A stretch of 64,000 bases of DNA, from positions 1 through 64,000 of the forward strand of contig NZ_AEJF01000173.1 of the NCBI RefSeq assembly GCF_001028175.1, written 5' to 3'. Origin of the DNA: Caballeronia mineralivorans PML1(12). Lineage in GTDB: Bacteria; Pseudomonadota; Gammaproteobacteria; Burkholderiales; Burkholderiaceae. Of this stretch, positions 1 through 7,400 are shown piece after piece (position 1 is the first letter of the stretch; every line of letters begins with the position of its first letter). Made by a program: the position numbers and the translations under genes. Under the pieces are notes generated by a model. It worked only from the letters and a program-made list of their open reading frames with translations, did not search any database and was not told the DNA's origin.

Positions 1-2
1 AA

Positions 3-353
3 TCGCGCTCGGGGCTCACGTTCGACTGGGCCACCGGCGGCGCTGTTGCCGGCATCGCGTGCGGCACGCTGGCGGGTTTGTTGTCCCTGCGACGCTCGCG
101 GCCGTGGCGCGCAACGCTCGCTGGCATAGCGCTCGTCGTTGCGCTCGTGCTGGTGAACATGCTGCCGGTGAATCCCTATTTCGATATCGTCCTCGCCGAC
201 TGGCGCCAGGGGCGTTATGTGCATTTCAACGGTCTTTCGCAGTGGCTTGCCTGGGTGTGGCCGTATGCCGCACTTGGCTGGCTGGCATCGACTGCGGAGC
301 GCGCATTTCTTGCCCGGCCGCGTGACGACGGTGAAAAGCGCCGCTCGCTATAA
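3..353 (+). CDS. VanZ-like membrane protein, 3' part only
   Basis: The reading frame is open from the left edge, so only the C-terminal part of about 116 residues is present. It shows two hydrophobic stretches (LAGIALVVALVLVNMLPVN and LSQWLAWVWPYAALGWLAST) separated by a short polar loop with NPYFDI, and it ends in a charged tail. This layout fits the last helices of VanZ-family membrane proteins, which are small polytopic proteins of uncertain function in Gram-negatives. The start and first helices lie outside the window. Family assignment is from overall character, not from a catalytic motif. Confidence 0.6.
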   Translation, partial: SRSGLTFDWATGGAVAGIACGTLAGLLSLRRSRPWRATLAGIALVVALVLVNMLPVNPYFDIVLADWRQGRYVHFNGLSQWLAWVWPYAALGWLASTAERAFLARPRDDGEKRRSL

Positions 354-406
354 TCGGTCGAGATCGACTAAAAATCCTACGACATCACCCTCTTTCGGCC
401 AAGCCC

Positions 407-739
407 ATGGACCCGTTCTACAAATATCACGTGTTCTTCTGTCTCAACCAGCGCGACCCCGACGCCGGGCGCCCGAGCTGCGCGAATTGCAATGCGCAAG
501 CCATGCAGGAGCACGCGAAGAAGCGCGTCAAACAACTCGGACTCGCCGGCGACGGCAAGGTGCGCATCAACAAGGCCGGCTGCCTCGAGCGCTGCGAACA
601 GGGACCGGTGATCGTCGTGTACCCCGAAGGCACCTGGTACACGTATGTGGATGAAGCGGATATCGATGAAATAGTCGATTCGCACCTGGTGAACGGCAAG
701 ATCGTCGAGCGTTTGCTTATCGATCAGCCGGTGGTCTGA
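407..739 (+). CDS. (2Fe-2S) thioredoxin-like ferredoxin
   Basis: This 110-residue protein carries the cysteine pattern of thioredoxin-fold [2Fe-2S] ferredoxins: C12 after a HVFFC strand, further cysteines at 25 and 28, then C59 and C63 in a GCLERCEQGP loop. The family includes NuoE-like and Azotobacter Shethna-type ferredoxins and is a soluble electron carrier; the partner is not visible here. The start gives the typical length and MDPFYKYHVFFC beginning. It is followed 11 bases later by an alpha/beta hydrolase gene on the same strand, so the two probably form an operon, a pairing common in Burkholderia. Confidence 0.88.
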   Translation: MDPFYKYHVFFCLNQRDPDAGRPSCANCNAQAMQEHAKKRVKQLGLAGDGKVRINKAGCLERCEQGPVIVVYPEGTWYTYVDEADIDEIVDSHLVNGKIVERLLIDQPVV

Positions 740-750
740 GGGCTCACGCG

Positions 751-1383
751 ATGAACGCACAGACCGACAGGTTCCTGATCGACGGGCCGGTGGGCAAGAT
801 CGAAGTCGCGCTGGATCGCCCCGGCGAAGGCGCCGCGACAAGAGGCATTGCGCTGGTCGCGCACCCGCATCCGCTGTACGGCGGCACGATGGACAACAAG
901 GTTGCGCAAACCCTCGCACGCACGCTCGTGCAGCTTGGGTACATCACGTATCGCTCGAATTTCAGGGGCGTGGGTGAAACGCAGGGCGAGCACGATAACG
1001 GCACCGGTGAGCGCGACGACCTGCTTGCCGTGGTCGCCCATATGCGCGCGCAACCGGGGCAGGCCGATGTGCCGCTGGTGCTCGCCGGTTTCTCGTTCGG
1101 CACCTTCGTGATGTCGCATGTGGCGAAGCAGTTGCGCGAGTCGGGCGAGGTCATCGAACGCATGGTGTTCGTGGGGACGGCGGCAAGTAACTGGCAGGTG
1201 GCCGAGGTGCCGGACAACACGCTTGTGATCCATGGCGAAGTTGACGACACCGTGCCCATAACCTCGGTCTACGAGTGGGCGCGGCCGCAGGAATTGCCCG
1301 TCGTGGTGATCCCGGGCGGCGAGCATTTCTTTCATCGGAAGCTGCATGTGCTGAAGAAGATTATCGTCGACGCATGGCGTTGA
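751..1383 (+). CDS. alpha/beta hydrolase
   Basis: The 210-residue product has the alpha/beta hydrolase layout: HPHPLYGG near residues 38-45, a nucleophile elbow GFSFG at 113-117 (Ser115), an acid region HGEVDDTVP at 161-169 (Asp165 or 166), and a C-terminal GGEHFF with His192. The combination is typical of small single-domain hydrolases annotated as dienelactone hydrolase-like or CocE-related. The substrate cannot be read from the sequence. It sits 11 bases after the ferredoxin gene and is probably cotranscribed with it. Confidence 0.85.
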   Translation: MNAQTDRFLIDGPVGKIEVALDRPGEGAATRGIALVAHPHPLYGGTMDNKVAQTLARTLVQLGYITYRSNFRGVGETQGEHDNGTGERDDLLAVVAHMRAQPGQADVPLVLAGFSFGTFVMSHVAKQLRESGEVIERMVFVGTAASNWQVAEVPDNTLVIHGEVDDTVPITSVYEWARPQELPVVVIPGGEHFFHRKLHVLKKIIVDAWR

Positions 1384-2019
1384 GTTTGGCTCGACGCCGC
1401 GCTTCACCGATACAAACCTTCTGTTGAATCAACGCGCGGGGCGAGGCTTTCAAAGGCTTTGCGCCGCGGCCGGTTTTATCCCCGCATTCACGAATCCCCG
1501 GCACATCACGCCACTTTCGCGGCAAAAGCCGTTGGACGCGCGCGTATAATGGCGCAGACTTTTGCGCGACCGCCTGTCGGTTTAGCGCTCGCCGTAGCGC
1601 ATGCGGCACGTATCCGGCGTCTGTATAACCGGGTGCGTATTGCCCATGCGCCGCTCGAGTATCGAAGCGCGCGGAGGTCAGTCCAGCGAGCGTTTTATGC
1701 TGCGCCGGCGGATCAAGGATTCGACCGGGCTGCGTCGGGTTTGTCTTGGGTTTTGCTGTGTTGCGTGCTTCACGTCGTGTTTTAAACCTGGCCGCCATTC
1801 AGGGTAGTTCAAACGCGATTCAAAAGCGGTCAAACGAAAACCGATACAACCCGAACGGTCCAGACAACGGGTCCAATGAATCCGCTGTCCCGGCGTCGCG
1901 TGCGGCGTTGAAAACAAAGCGCTCTACTGGACTGACCCTCCGCCTGTACAACCCGCGAGTCGCGTGTTTCTCCTCGGGAACGCCTGATTCGCCGATGTTT
2001 TTTCTGCCGATCCGAACCT
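1384..2019. other. 636-base intergenic region before dacC
   Basis: No convincing gene is visible on either strand. Open frames here (for example 1459-1785 and 1601-1807) have unusual composition and no Shine-Dalgarno sequence. A TATAAT hexamer lies at 1545-1550 but without a good -35. If it is the dacC promoter, the mRNA leader would be about 460 bases. The block could also hold a small RNA; nothing in it is diagnostic. Confidence 0.4.
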
Positions 2020-3231
2020 ATGCGCTTTTCCCCTTCCGGCTTGTCCTTCGTCGCTCCTTCTTCCATTCACCGCGCGGTCACTGCCGCTATCGTTTTGCCT
2101 GCGACGCTTGTCGCGGCGAGCGCGTTTGCGCAAGTGCCGCCGCCCGATGTCACGGCGCGCTCGTGGGTTCTCGTCGATGCAACCAGCAACCAGGTGCTCG
2201 CTTCCGGCAACCCGGACGAACGTTCGGAGCCGGCGTCGCTGACCAAGCTGATGACCGCTTATCTCGTCTTTGACGCGCTCAAGTCGAAGAAGATCAACAT
2301 GGACCAGACGGTCATGCCGAGCGAGGCCGTGCGCCGCGTGGGCACGGACGAGTCGCGCATGTTCATCGAGGCGAACAAGCCGGTTACCGTGCACGATCTT
2401 GTGTACGGCATGATCATCCAGTCGGGTAACGACGCAGCTATCGCGCTGGCCGAACTGGTGGGCGGCAGCGAGTCGAATTTCGTCGCGCTGATGAACGCTG
2501 CGTCGAAACAGATCGGTATGAAGAATACCCATTTCGCCGATGTGAACGGCATGCCCGACCCGCAGCACTACACCACGGCGGGCGATCTGGCCGTGTTGTC
2601 CGCGCGCCTGATTCGCGATTTTCCCGAGTACTACGCGATCTTCTCGGTGAAGGATTTCACCTATAACAAGATCAAGCAGCCGAACCGCAACCGCTTGCTG
2701 TGGATCGACTCCACCGTCGACGGCCTGAAGACCGGCCACACCAAGGCAGCCGGTTATTGCCTGATCGCTACGGCGAAGCGTCCGCTGGATGGCGTGCCTG
2801 ACGCCAGCCGGCGTCTCGTCGCCGTCATGATGGGCGAGCCGAAAGAGCACAACCGGGTTCAGGACAGCCTGAAGATGCTGAACTACGGCTACACGGCCTA
2901 TGACGCGGTGCGCCTTTACAAGGCCGGTCAGGTGATCGAGTCGCCGCGGGTGTACAAGGGCACGGAAAATCTGGTGAAGGCGGGCGTGGAGACGGATCAA
3001 TACATCACGGTGCCGAAGGGCATGGGCGACAAGGTAAAGCCTACGGTCACGCATAACGACACCATCGTCGCGCCGATCAAGAAGGGTCAGCAGATCGGCA
3101 CCGTGAAGATGGTGGCCGACGGCAAGGAAGTCGCGCAGTTCCCGCTGGTCGCGCTGCAGGACGTACCGCAAGCCGGATTTGTCGGCCGGACGTGGGACTC
3201 GCTGCTGATGATGTGGCAAAAGCGCAAGTAA
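2020..3231 (+). CDS. dacC: D-alanyl-D-alanine carboxypeptidase (PBP5/6 family)
   Basis: This 403-residue periplasmic enzyme trims the terminal D-Ala of peptidoglycan stem peptides. It has a signal peptide ending near AFA-QV (cleavage after about residue 37), then the three serine penicillin-binding motifs: SLTK at 73-76 (Ser73 nucleophile), SGN at 135-137, and KTGHT from 237. The C-terminal all-beta domain seen in DacA/DacC follows, and the protein ends in a basic stretch (MMWQKRK) after a short amphipathic helix, as expected for membrane anchoring of this family. Length is normal. The gene stands between a long upstream region and ybeD. Confidence 0.93.
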   Translation: MRFSPSGLSFVAPSSIHRAVTAAIVLPATLVAASAFAQVPPPDVTARSWVLVDATSNQVLASGNPDERSEPASLTKLMTAYLVFDALKSKKINMDQTVMPSEAVRRVGTDESRMFIEANKPVTVHDLVYGMIIQSGNDAAIALAELVGGSESNFVALMNAASKQIGMKNTHFADVNGMPDPQHYTTAGDLAVLSARLIRDFPEYYAIFSVKDFTYNKIKQPNRNRLLWIDSTVDGLKTGHTKAAGYCLIATAKRPLDGVPDASRRLVAVMMGEPKEHNRVQDSLKMLNYGYTAYDAVRLYKAGQVIESPRVYKGTENLVKAGVETDQYITVPKGMGDKVKPTVTHNDTIVAPIKKGQQIGTVKMVADGKEVAQFPLVALQDVPQAGFVGRTWDSLLMMWQKRK

Positions 3232-3331
3232 ACGGCAAGGCAGGGCGGTGGTTGGAATTGCATGATCCGGCTCCATCTATGCCTGCTGTATGACGCCCGG
3301 GCGGACCGGGCGTCTCGTGATGGAGGACACC

Positions 3332-3604
3332 ATGAGCTCACCCGATATCGACGCCCTGTTCGATTTCCCCTGCGATTTTCCAATCAAGGTCATGGGCGCG
3401 ACGCATCCGGAATTCCGCGATGCCGTCGTCACTGTGATCCGCGAATTTGACGACCAATTCGACATCGAGCGGATTGAAACGCGCCCGTCGTCGGGCGGTA
3501 AATACACTGGTTTGACGGTGACTGTGCGCGCTCAAAGCCGCGCGCATCTGGACGATATCTATCGCGCGCTGACTGGCCACCCGATGGTCAAAGTGGTGCT
3601 TTAA
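3332..3604 (+). CDS. ybeD: YbeD/DUF493 family protein
   Basis: The product is 90 residues, the usual length for the YbeD (HP0495-like) family, a small ferredoxin-fold protein of unknown regulatory role that is often next to lipB. I chose the ATG at 3332 because GGAGGA at 3322-3327 is well spaced, whereas the longer frame from 3290 starts inside a GC-rich hairpin (arms 3292-3300 and 3306-3314). Motifs include FDFPCDFPIKVMG at the N-terminus and the C-terminal VKVVL strand. Its last 17 bases overlap tail-to-tail with the LysR gene on the other strand. Confidence 0.88.
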   Translation: MSSPDIDALFDFPCDFPIKVMGATHPEFRDAVVTVIREFDDQFDIERIETRPSSGGKYTGLTVTVRAQSRAHLDDIYRALTGHPMVKVVL

Positions 3605-4565
3605 GCCTGAGTTCGGGCGCTGCAAGCGGCTGCGCGGGGGCATCGCATGCAGCCGGCGTGCACTCGTAGAGCTGCTTGAAGCGCGCGATTTCATCGAAGA
3701 GCCAGGTGCGAAAGTCTTGCACGCGCTGCGTCCCAAGCAGCGCGGGCGGGCACACGAAGTAGTAGTTCCACGGGCTCGGTCCGTCGACATTGAACAGCCG
3801 CACGAGCCGGCCCGCCACGATTTCGTGCATGGCAAGCGATCGCCGCACGAGCGCAATTCCCTGGCCTTGAATGGCCGCCTGCAGCAAATTCGACGAATCC
3901 TCGTATAAAACCCCGCGCTTCGGCTCTTGAAAGTCCACGAGCCCGGCGGCGTCGAACCACGGTTTCCAGAGCTCGTCGTGCGAGCGCAGCAGTGGCGCGT
4001 CGGCCATGTCGGCGGGCGTGCGCGGCAGTTGACCGCCACGGAAATTCGGCGAACACGCGGGGAAAAACACTTCGTCGAGCATTTCCTCTGAGTGCAGTCC
4101 GGCATATTTGCCCAAGCTGCTGAAACGGATGGCGACGTCCACGTCGTCACGCGTGAAATCGGTCAGCGTGTTGGTCGAGAGCAGTTCCAGATTGATTTCC
4201 GGATGCTCCTCGATAAACCCGCCTATGCGCGGCGTCACCCAGCGCGCCGAAAACGACGACAGCATCGATACAACCAGCCGCCGATGCCGGTCGCCGGCTC
4301 GTACCCGTTGCGTGGCGTCGGCAAGCGCGACCAGCGTGGCGCGAACCTCGGTGGCGTACTGGCGGCCGATGTCCGACAGCCGCACGCGTTTGCCGTCGCG
4401 AGCGAACAGCGTGATGCCGAGATCGGCTTCCAGCGCGCGGATCTGGTGGCTGACGGCGCCGTGGGTGACGAAGAGTTCATCCGCGGCGCGCGAAAAGCTT
4501 TCATGGCGCGCGGCGGCTTCGAAGGCGCGCAGCGCGTTGAGGGCGGGAAGTTGTCGAAGGTCCAC
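3588..4565 (-). CDS. LysR-family regulator, GcvA-like
   Basis: This 325-residue protein begins MDLRQLPALNALRAFEAAAR and has the N-terminal winged helix-turn-helix of LysR regulators (SFSRAADELFVTHGAVSHQIRAL), close to the GcvA branch. A substrate-binding domain follows to about residue 300, then a short Ala/Pro-rich tail. It is divergent from a DUF2917 gene, and an inverted repeat of LysR type lies between them, so autoregulation and control of that neighbour are likely. No gcv genes are in the window, so the true glycine regulator is not implied. The effector is unknown. Confidence 0.88.
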   Translation of the reverse strand: MDLRQLPALNALRAFEAAARHESFSRAADELFVTHGAVSHQIRALEADLGITLFARDGKRVRLSDIGRQYATEVRATLVALADATQRVRAGDRHRRLVVSMLSSFSARWVTPRIGGFIEEHPEINLELLSTNTLTDFTRDDVDVAIRFSSLGKYAGLHSEEMLDEVFFPACSPNFRGGQLPRTPADMADAPLLRSHDELWKPWFDAAGLVDFQEPKRGVLYEDSSNLLQAAIQGQGIALVRRSLAMHEIVAGRLVRLFNVDGPSPWNYYFVCPPALLGTQRVQDFRTWLFDEIARFKQLYECTPAACDAPAQPLAAPELRLKAPL

Positions 4566-4587
4566 GGGCGTTCACTCGAGTTGCGTA

Positions 4588-4604
4588 TGTGAATTTATCT
4601 CACA
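4588..4604. promoter_or_regulatory. candidate LysR operator (inverted repeat)
   Basis: A perfect inverted repeat with TGTGA and TCACA arms around 7 AT-rich bases begins 23 bases upstream of the LysR start codon, in the divergent spacer shared with the DUF2917 gene. The T-N11-A pattern and AT-rich centre fit LysR-type sites. A CRP-type site would need a 6-base spacer. Confidence 0.45.
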
Positions 4605-4688
4605 AACCCAAGAAAATTGCTCGTTTTGCTTAAAGCCATGCTGAGCCTAACCTTGTAGCCATCAAGACGATTTTTGGCGGAGGCTGTC

Positions 4689-5015
4689 ATGCGAGAAATA
4701 TCTACAAGCATCACGTTTGAAATTGGCGATGGCGAAACCGTGCCGATGAGAATTGGCCACAGCGTCAAGCTGGTCGTTCAAGGTGCGCCCGTCTGGGCGA
4801 CGCGTAGCAACGACACCGAAGACTATTGGCTCGTTCCCGGCGATTCGTTGAAACTGCGCTCGCGTGAGCGGCTGTGGCTCAGCACGGAAAAGGGACGCAC
4901 GGCGCAGGTCGTATTTACGCTGGCGCCACGGCCGGATCAGCGTGCGATTGGGTGGCTGGCGCGCGGGTTCGAGAAACTTGCCGGGCGGTTCCGGTCGGGA
5001 TGGCGGACGGTTTGA
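4689..5015 (+). CDS. DUF2917 family protein
   Basis: The 108-residue product matches the DUF2917 pattern common in Burkholderia: a beta-rich N-terminal domain (VPMRIGHSVKLVVQGAPVWATR, then DYWLVPGDSLKL) and a basic C-terminal tail. Function is unknown. The ATG at 4689 is preceded by CGGAGG at 4678-4683, which is a better start than the TTG at 4674. It is transcribed divergently from the GcvA-like regulator, its probable controller. Confidence 0.75.
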   Translation: MREISTSITFEIGDGETVPMRIGHSVKLVVQGAPVWATRSNDTEDYWLVPGDSLKLRSRERLWLSTEKGRTAQVVFTLAPRPDQRAIGWLARGFEKLAGRFRSGWRTV

Positions 5016-5165
5016 GTTCATTCGCACCGGGGTCATAAAGGGGTTCTGCCAGCGGCTAATTTGGGACGAATGTTGCCCGACGTTGGCGATTGGCAGAACC
5101 CGCCCGAGTGCCGGCCAAAACGCTCCTCGGCGAGGGCGGCGGGATTTCGGTAAACTGACGAGATC

Positions 5166-5921
5166 ATGTCCGCCACGCCGGTAATAACTTCCCCCGTCGC
5201 CGAAACCGAGCGAGTGCGCCCTGCAAGCGGCGCGCTGACGCAGCCGGTCAACATCCACTGGCGCGGCCTGGAGCCCTACTCCAGCAGCTTCGACGCCATG
5301 CGCGCCTTCACGGAAGCGCGCACACCCGACACCGTCGATGAAATCTGGCTCGTCGAACATCCGGCCGTTTTCACGCTAGGCCTCGCGGGCGATCCGGCAC
5401 ATCTGCTTAATCCCGATAGCGACATTCCGCTCGTCAAAGTCGATCGCGGCGGCCAGATCACCTATCACGGGCCCGGACAAGTTGTCGCGTACCTGCTGCT
5501 CGACCTGCGCCGCCGCAAGCTGATGGTGCGCGAACTCGTGCAGAGAATCGAGGCTGGCGTGATCGAAACGCTCGCATCGTATAATCTCGCCACGGAACGC
5601 AAGGAGCGCGCGCCTGGCATCTACGTGGCGCCAACGCCGCCGCAGCTTGCCCACGCGGGCGCGAAGATCGCGGCGCTCGGGCTGAAGATTCGCAACGGCT
5701 GCAGTTATCACGGTGTGAGCCTCAACGTGAAAATGGACCTGCAACCGTTCCTCGCGATCAACCCGTGCGGCTACGCAGGACTCGAGACCGTCGACATGGC
5801 AACGCTCGGCGTGGCAGCAGACTGGAACGACGTGGCTCAAACGCTGGCTGAAAACCTCACTCACCATATCGGCGGCCATCGCGCGACCGCCGCCCAACCG
5901 CAGAACGGCGTGGCCGTCTGA
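5166..5921 (+). CDS. lipB: octanoyltransferase LipB
   Basis: LipB moves octanoyl from acyl carrier protein to lipoyl domains, the first step of lipoate synthesis in the cytoplasm. The 251-residue protein has the signature RGGQITYHGPGQ starting at residue 94, the acyl-pocket Lys167 in GAKIAALG, and the catalytic Cys201 in NPCGYAGL. An N-terminal extension of about 28 residues before VNIHWRGL is normal for the genus. The lipA start is 13 bases beyond the stop, so the two form an operon. Confidence 0.95.
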   Translation: MSATPVITSPVAETERVRPASGALTQPVNIHWRGLEPYSSSFDAMRAFTEARTPDTVDEIWLVEHPAVFTLGLAGDPAHLLNPDSDIPLVKVDRGGQITYHGPGQVVAYLLLDLRRRKLMVRELVQRIEAGVIETLASYNLATERKERAPGIYVAPTPPQLAHAGAKIAALGLKIRNGCSYHGVSLNVKMDLQPFLAINPCGYAGLETVDMATLGVAADWNDVAQTLAENLTHHIGGHRATAAQPQNGVAV

Positions 5922-5934
5922 ATGGACCGATCGA

Positions 5935-6945
5935 ATGACTGACGTAACCGGAAACCTGGCTGGCGGTGCTGCTGCATCGAACCCTGCTGCCGCACCCTAC
6001 GACGCCACCGCCAAACAAAAAGCGCAAGCGAAAACGGCACGCATCCCGATCAAGATCATCCCGATCGAAAAGCTGAAGAAGCCGGAATGGATCCGCGTAA
6101 AGGCCGCAACGGGAAGCTCGCGTTTCACCGAGATCAAACAGATCCTGCGCGAGCACAACCTCCACACGGTTTGTGAAGAGGCGAGCTGCCCGAATATCGG
6201 CGAATGTTTCGGCAAGGGCACCGCGACCTTCATGATCATGGGCGACAAATGCACGCGCCGTTGCCCGTTCTGCGACGTGGGCCATGGCCGCCCCGATCCG
6301 CTCGATGCTGACGAACCGCTGAACCTTGCACGTACTATCGGTGCATTGAAGCTGAAGTACGTGGTGATCACGAGCGTTGACCGCGACGACTTGCGTGACG
6401 GTGGCGCGGCGCACTTCGTGGAATGTATCCGGCAAGTGCGTGAGCATTCGCCGATGACGCGCATCGAAATCCTGACGCCGGATTTCCGCGGCCGTCTGGA
6501 TCGCGCAATCGGCATCCTGACTGCCGCGCCGCCGGATGTGATGAACCACAATCTTGAAACGGTGCCGCGTTTGTACAAGGAAGCGCGCCCGGGTTCGGAC
6601 TACGCGCACTCGCTGAAGCTCCTGAAGGACTTCAAGGCGCTGCATCCGGAAGTGGCGACCAAGTCCGGCCTGATGGTGGGCCTGGGCGAAACGGAAGAAG
6701 AGATTCTCCAGGTGATGCGCGACCTGCGCGCACATAACGTCGATATGCTGACGATCGGCCAGTATCTGCAGCCCTCCGAACATCATCTTCCGGTGCGTTC
6801 GTACGTGCATCCGGATACCTTCAAGATGTATGAGGAAGAAGCGTACAAGATGGGCTTCACCCACGCCGCTGTGGGGGCAATGGTTCGTTCGAGCTACCAC
6901 GCGGATCAGCAGGCGCACGACGCGGGTCTGGTCGGCGCGATGTAA
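5935..6945 (+). CDS. lipA: lipoyl synthase LipA
   Basis: This radical-SAM enzyme inserts sulfur at C6 and C8 of the octanoyl chain. In the 336-residue product the auxiliary cluster cysteines are C80, C85 and C91 (CEEASCPNIGEC), and the radical-SAM CX3CX2C is C106, C110 and C113 (CTRRCPFCDV). The C-terminal RSSYHAD supplies the serine ligand of the auxiliary cluster. Length and motifs are complete. It directly follows lipB and ends before a strong terminator. Confidence 0.97.
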   Translation: MTDVTGNLAGGAAASNPAAAPYDATAKQKAQAKTARIPIKIIPIEKLKKPEWIRVKAATGSSRFTEIKQILREHNLHTVCEEASCPNIGECFGKGTATFMIMGDKCTRRCPFCDVGHGRPDPLDADEPLNLARTIGALKLKYVVITSVDRDDLRDGGAAHFVECIRQVREHSPMTRIEILTPDFRGRLDRAIGILTAAPPDVMNHNLETVPRLYKEARPGSDYAHSLKLLKDFKALHPEVATKSGLMVGLGETEEEILQVMRDLRAHNVDMLTIGQYLQPSEHHLPVRSYVHPDTFKMYEEEAYKMGFTHAAVGAMVRSSYHADQQAHDAGLVGAM

Positions 6946-6973
6946 CTCTTCTGGCGCCGAGCTGGCGATTAAG

Positions 6974-7001
6974 AAAAACCCACGGAAAACGTGGGTTTTT
7001 T
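6974..7001 (+). terminator. rho-independent terminator after lipA
   Basis: Arms 6974-6984 and 6990-7000 form an 11-bp stem with a GAAAA loop, ending in a run of six T. It lies 28 bases after the lipA stop and closes the lipBA operon. Confidence 0.9.
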
Positions 7002-7117
7002 CGTTTCTGGGCCTGTCTGTTTGCCCGGAATCCGTCACGCTCCCCAACGCGATTCAAAAGAGCCAAAAACCTCGGGAAAGCCCGTAGATAAAGCGTCTTA
7101 GGGATTACCCGAATACC

Positions 7118-7133
7118 GTCCGGATGGTCGGAC
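7118..7133. promoter_or_regulatory. candidate upstream activator site for dctA
   Basis: An inverted repeat (GTCCG, 6 bases, CGGAC) lies about 95 bases upstream of the sigma-54 -24 element. A shorter CGGAATCCG palindrome is at 7026-7034. DctD of rhizobia binds paired dyads in this position, but I cannot confirm the consensus, so this is only a candidate. Confidence 0.3.
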
Positions 7134-7225
7134 ACCGTTCATCGCGAATTCTGGAAACGCGGATTTATGCTGCGGTGAAGCAACAAAAAACCCTTAAGAA
7201 TCAATGCTTCACAAGTGTCAAAAAC

Positions 7226-7241
7226 TGGCATCGACCTTGCA
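7226..7241 (+). promoter_or_regulatory. sigma-54 promoter of dctA
   Basis: TGGCAT-N5-TTGCA matches the -24/-12 consensus of RpoN promoters, with GG (7227-7228) and GC (7239-7240) exactly 12 bases apart. The dctD gene 3.6 kb downstream encodes a GAFTGA-type sigma-54 activator, which supports the call. Transcription should start near 7252 and give a leader of about 150 bases. Confidence 0.85.
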
Positions 7242-7291
7242 ATAAGAAAGGCAGGCCAAACAGGCCGAAAAAAATACAGGGAGACGATTCG

Positions 7292-7321
7292 ATGCAACCC
7301 ATCCCATCCAGCTTGACCTGA
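7292..7321 (+). CDS. possible 9-residue leader peptide of dctA
   Basis: A tiny frame encoding MQPIPSSLT is preceded by AGGGAG at 7278-7283 with an 8-base gap, a better ribosome site than the one before dctA itself. It lies inside the predicted dctA leader and is followed by a GC-rich hairpin with a T run. The peptide has no run of one amino acid, so classical amino-acid attenuation is not evident. Whether it is translated is unknown. Confidence 0.35.
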   Translation: MQPIPSSLT

Positions 7322-7336
7322 TTTTGCCGACGCCAG

Positions 7337-7372
7337 ACGCGCATCGCCGCAGCCAAGCGCCGGCGCGTTTTT
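7337..7372 (+). terminator. attenuator-like hairpin in the dctA leader
   Basis: ACGCGC at 7337-7342 pairs with GCGCGT at 7363-7368, followed by TTTTT. An alternative pairing of CGCC 7345-7348 with GGCG 7362-7365 competes. It sits between the possible leader peptide and the dctA start and could terminate or modulate readthrough. Confidence 0.35.
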
Positions 7373-7400
7373 GTCTCACCCCATTTGCTCTACGCCGACC

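Noticed and set aside
4588..4604. CRP-type site in the LysR/DUF2917 spacer
   Set aside because: The spacer between TGTGA and TCACA is 7 bases, not 6; a LysR-type operator fits the context better.
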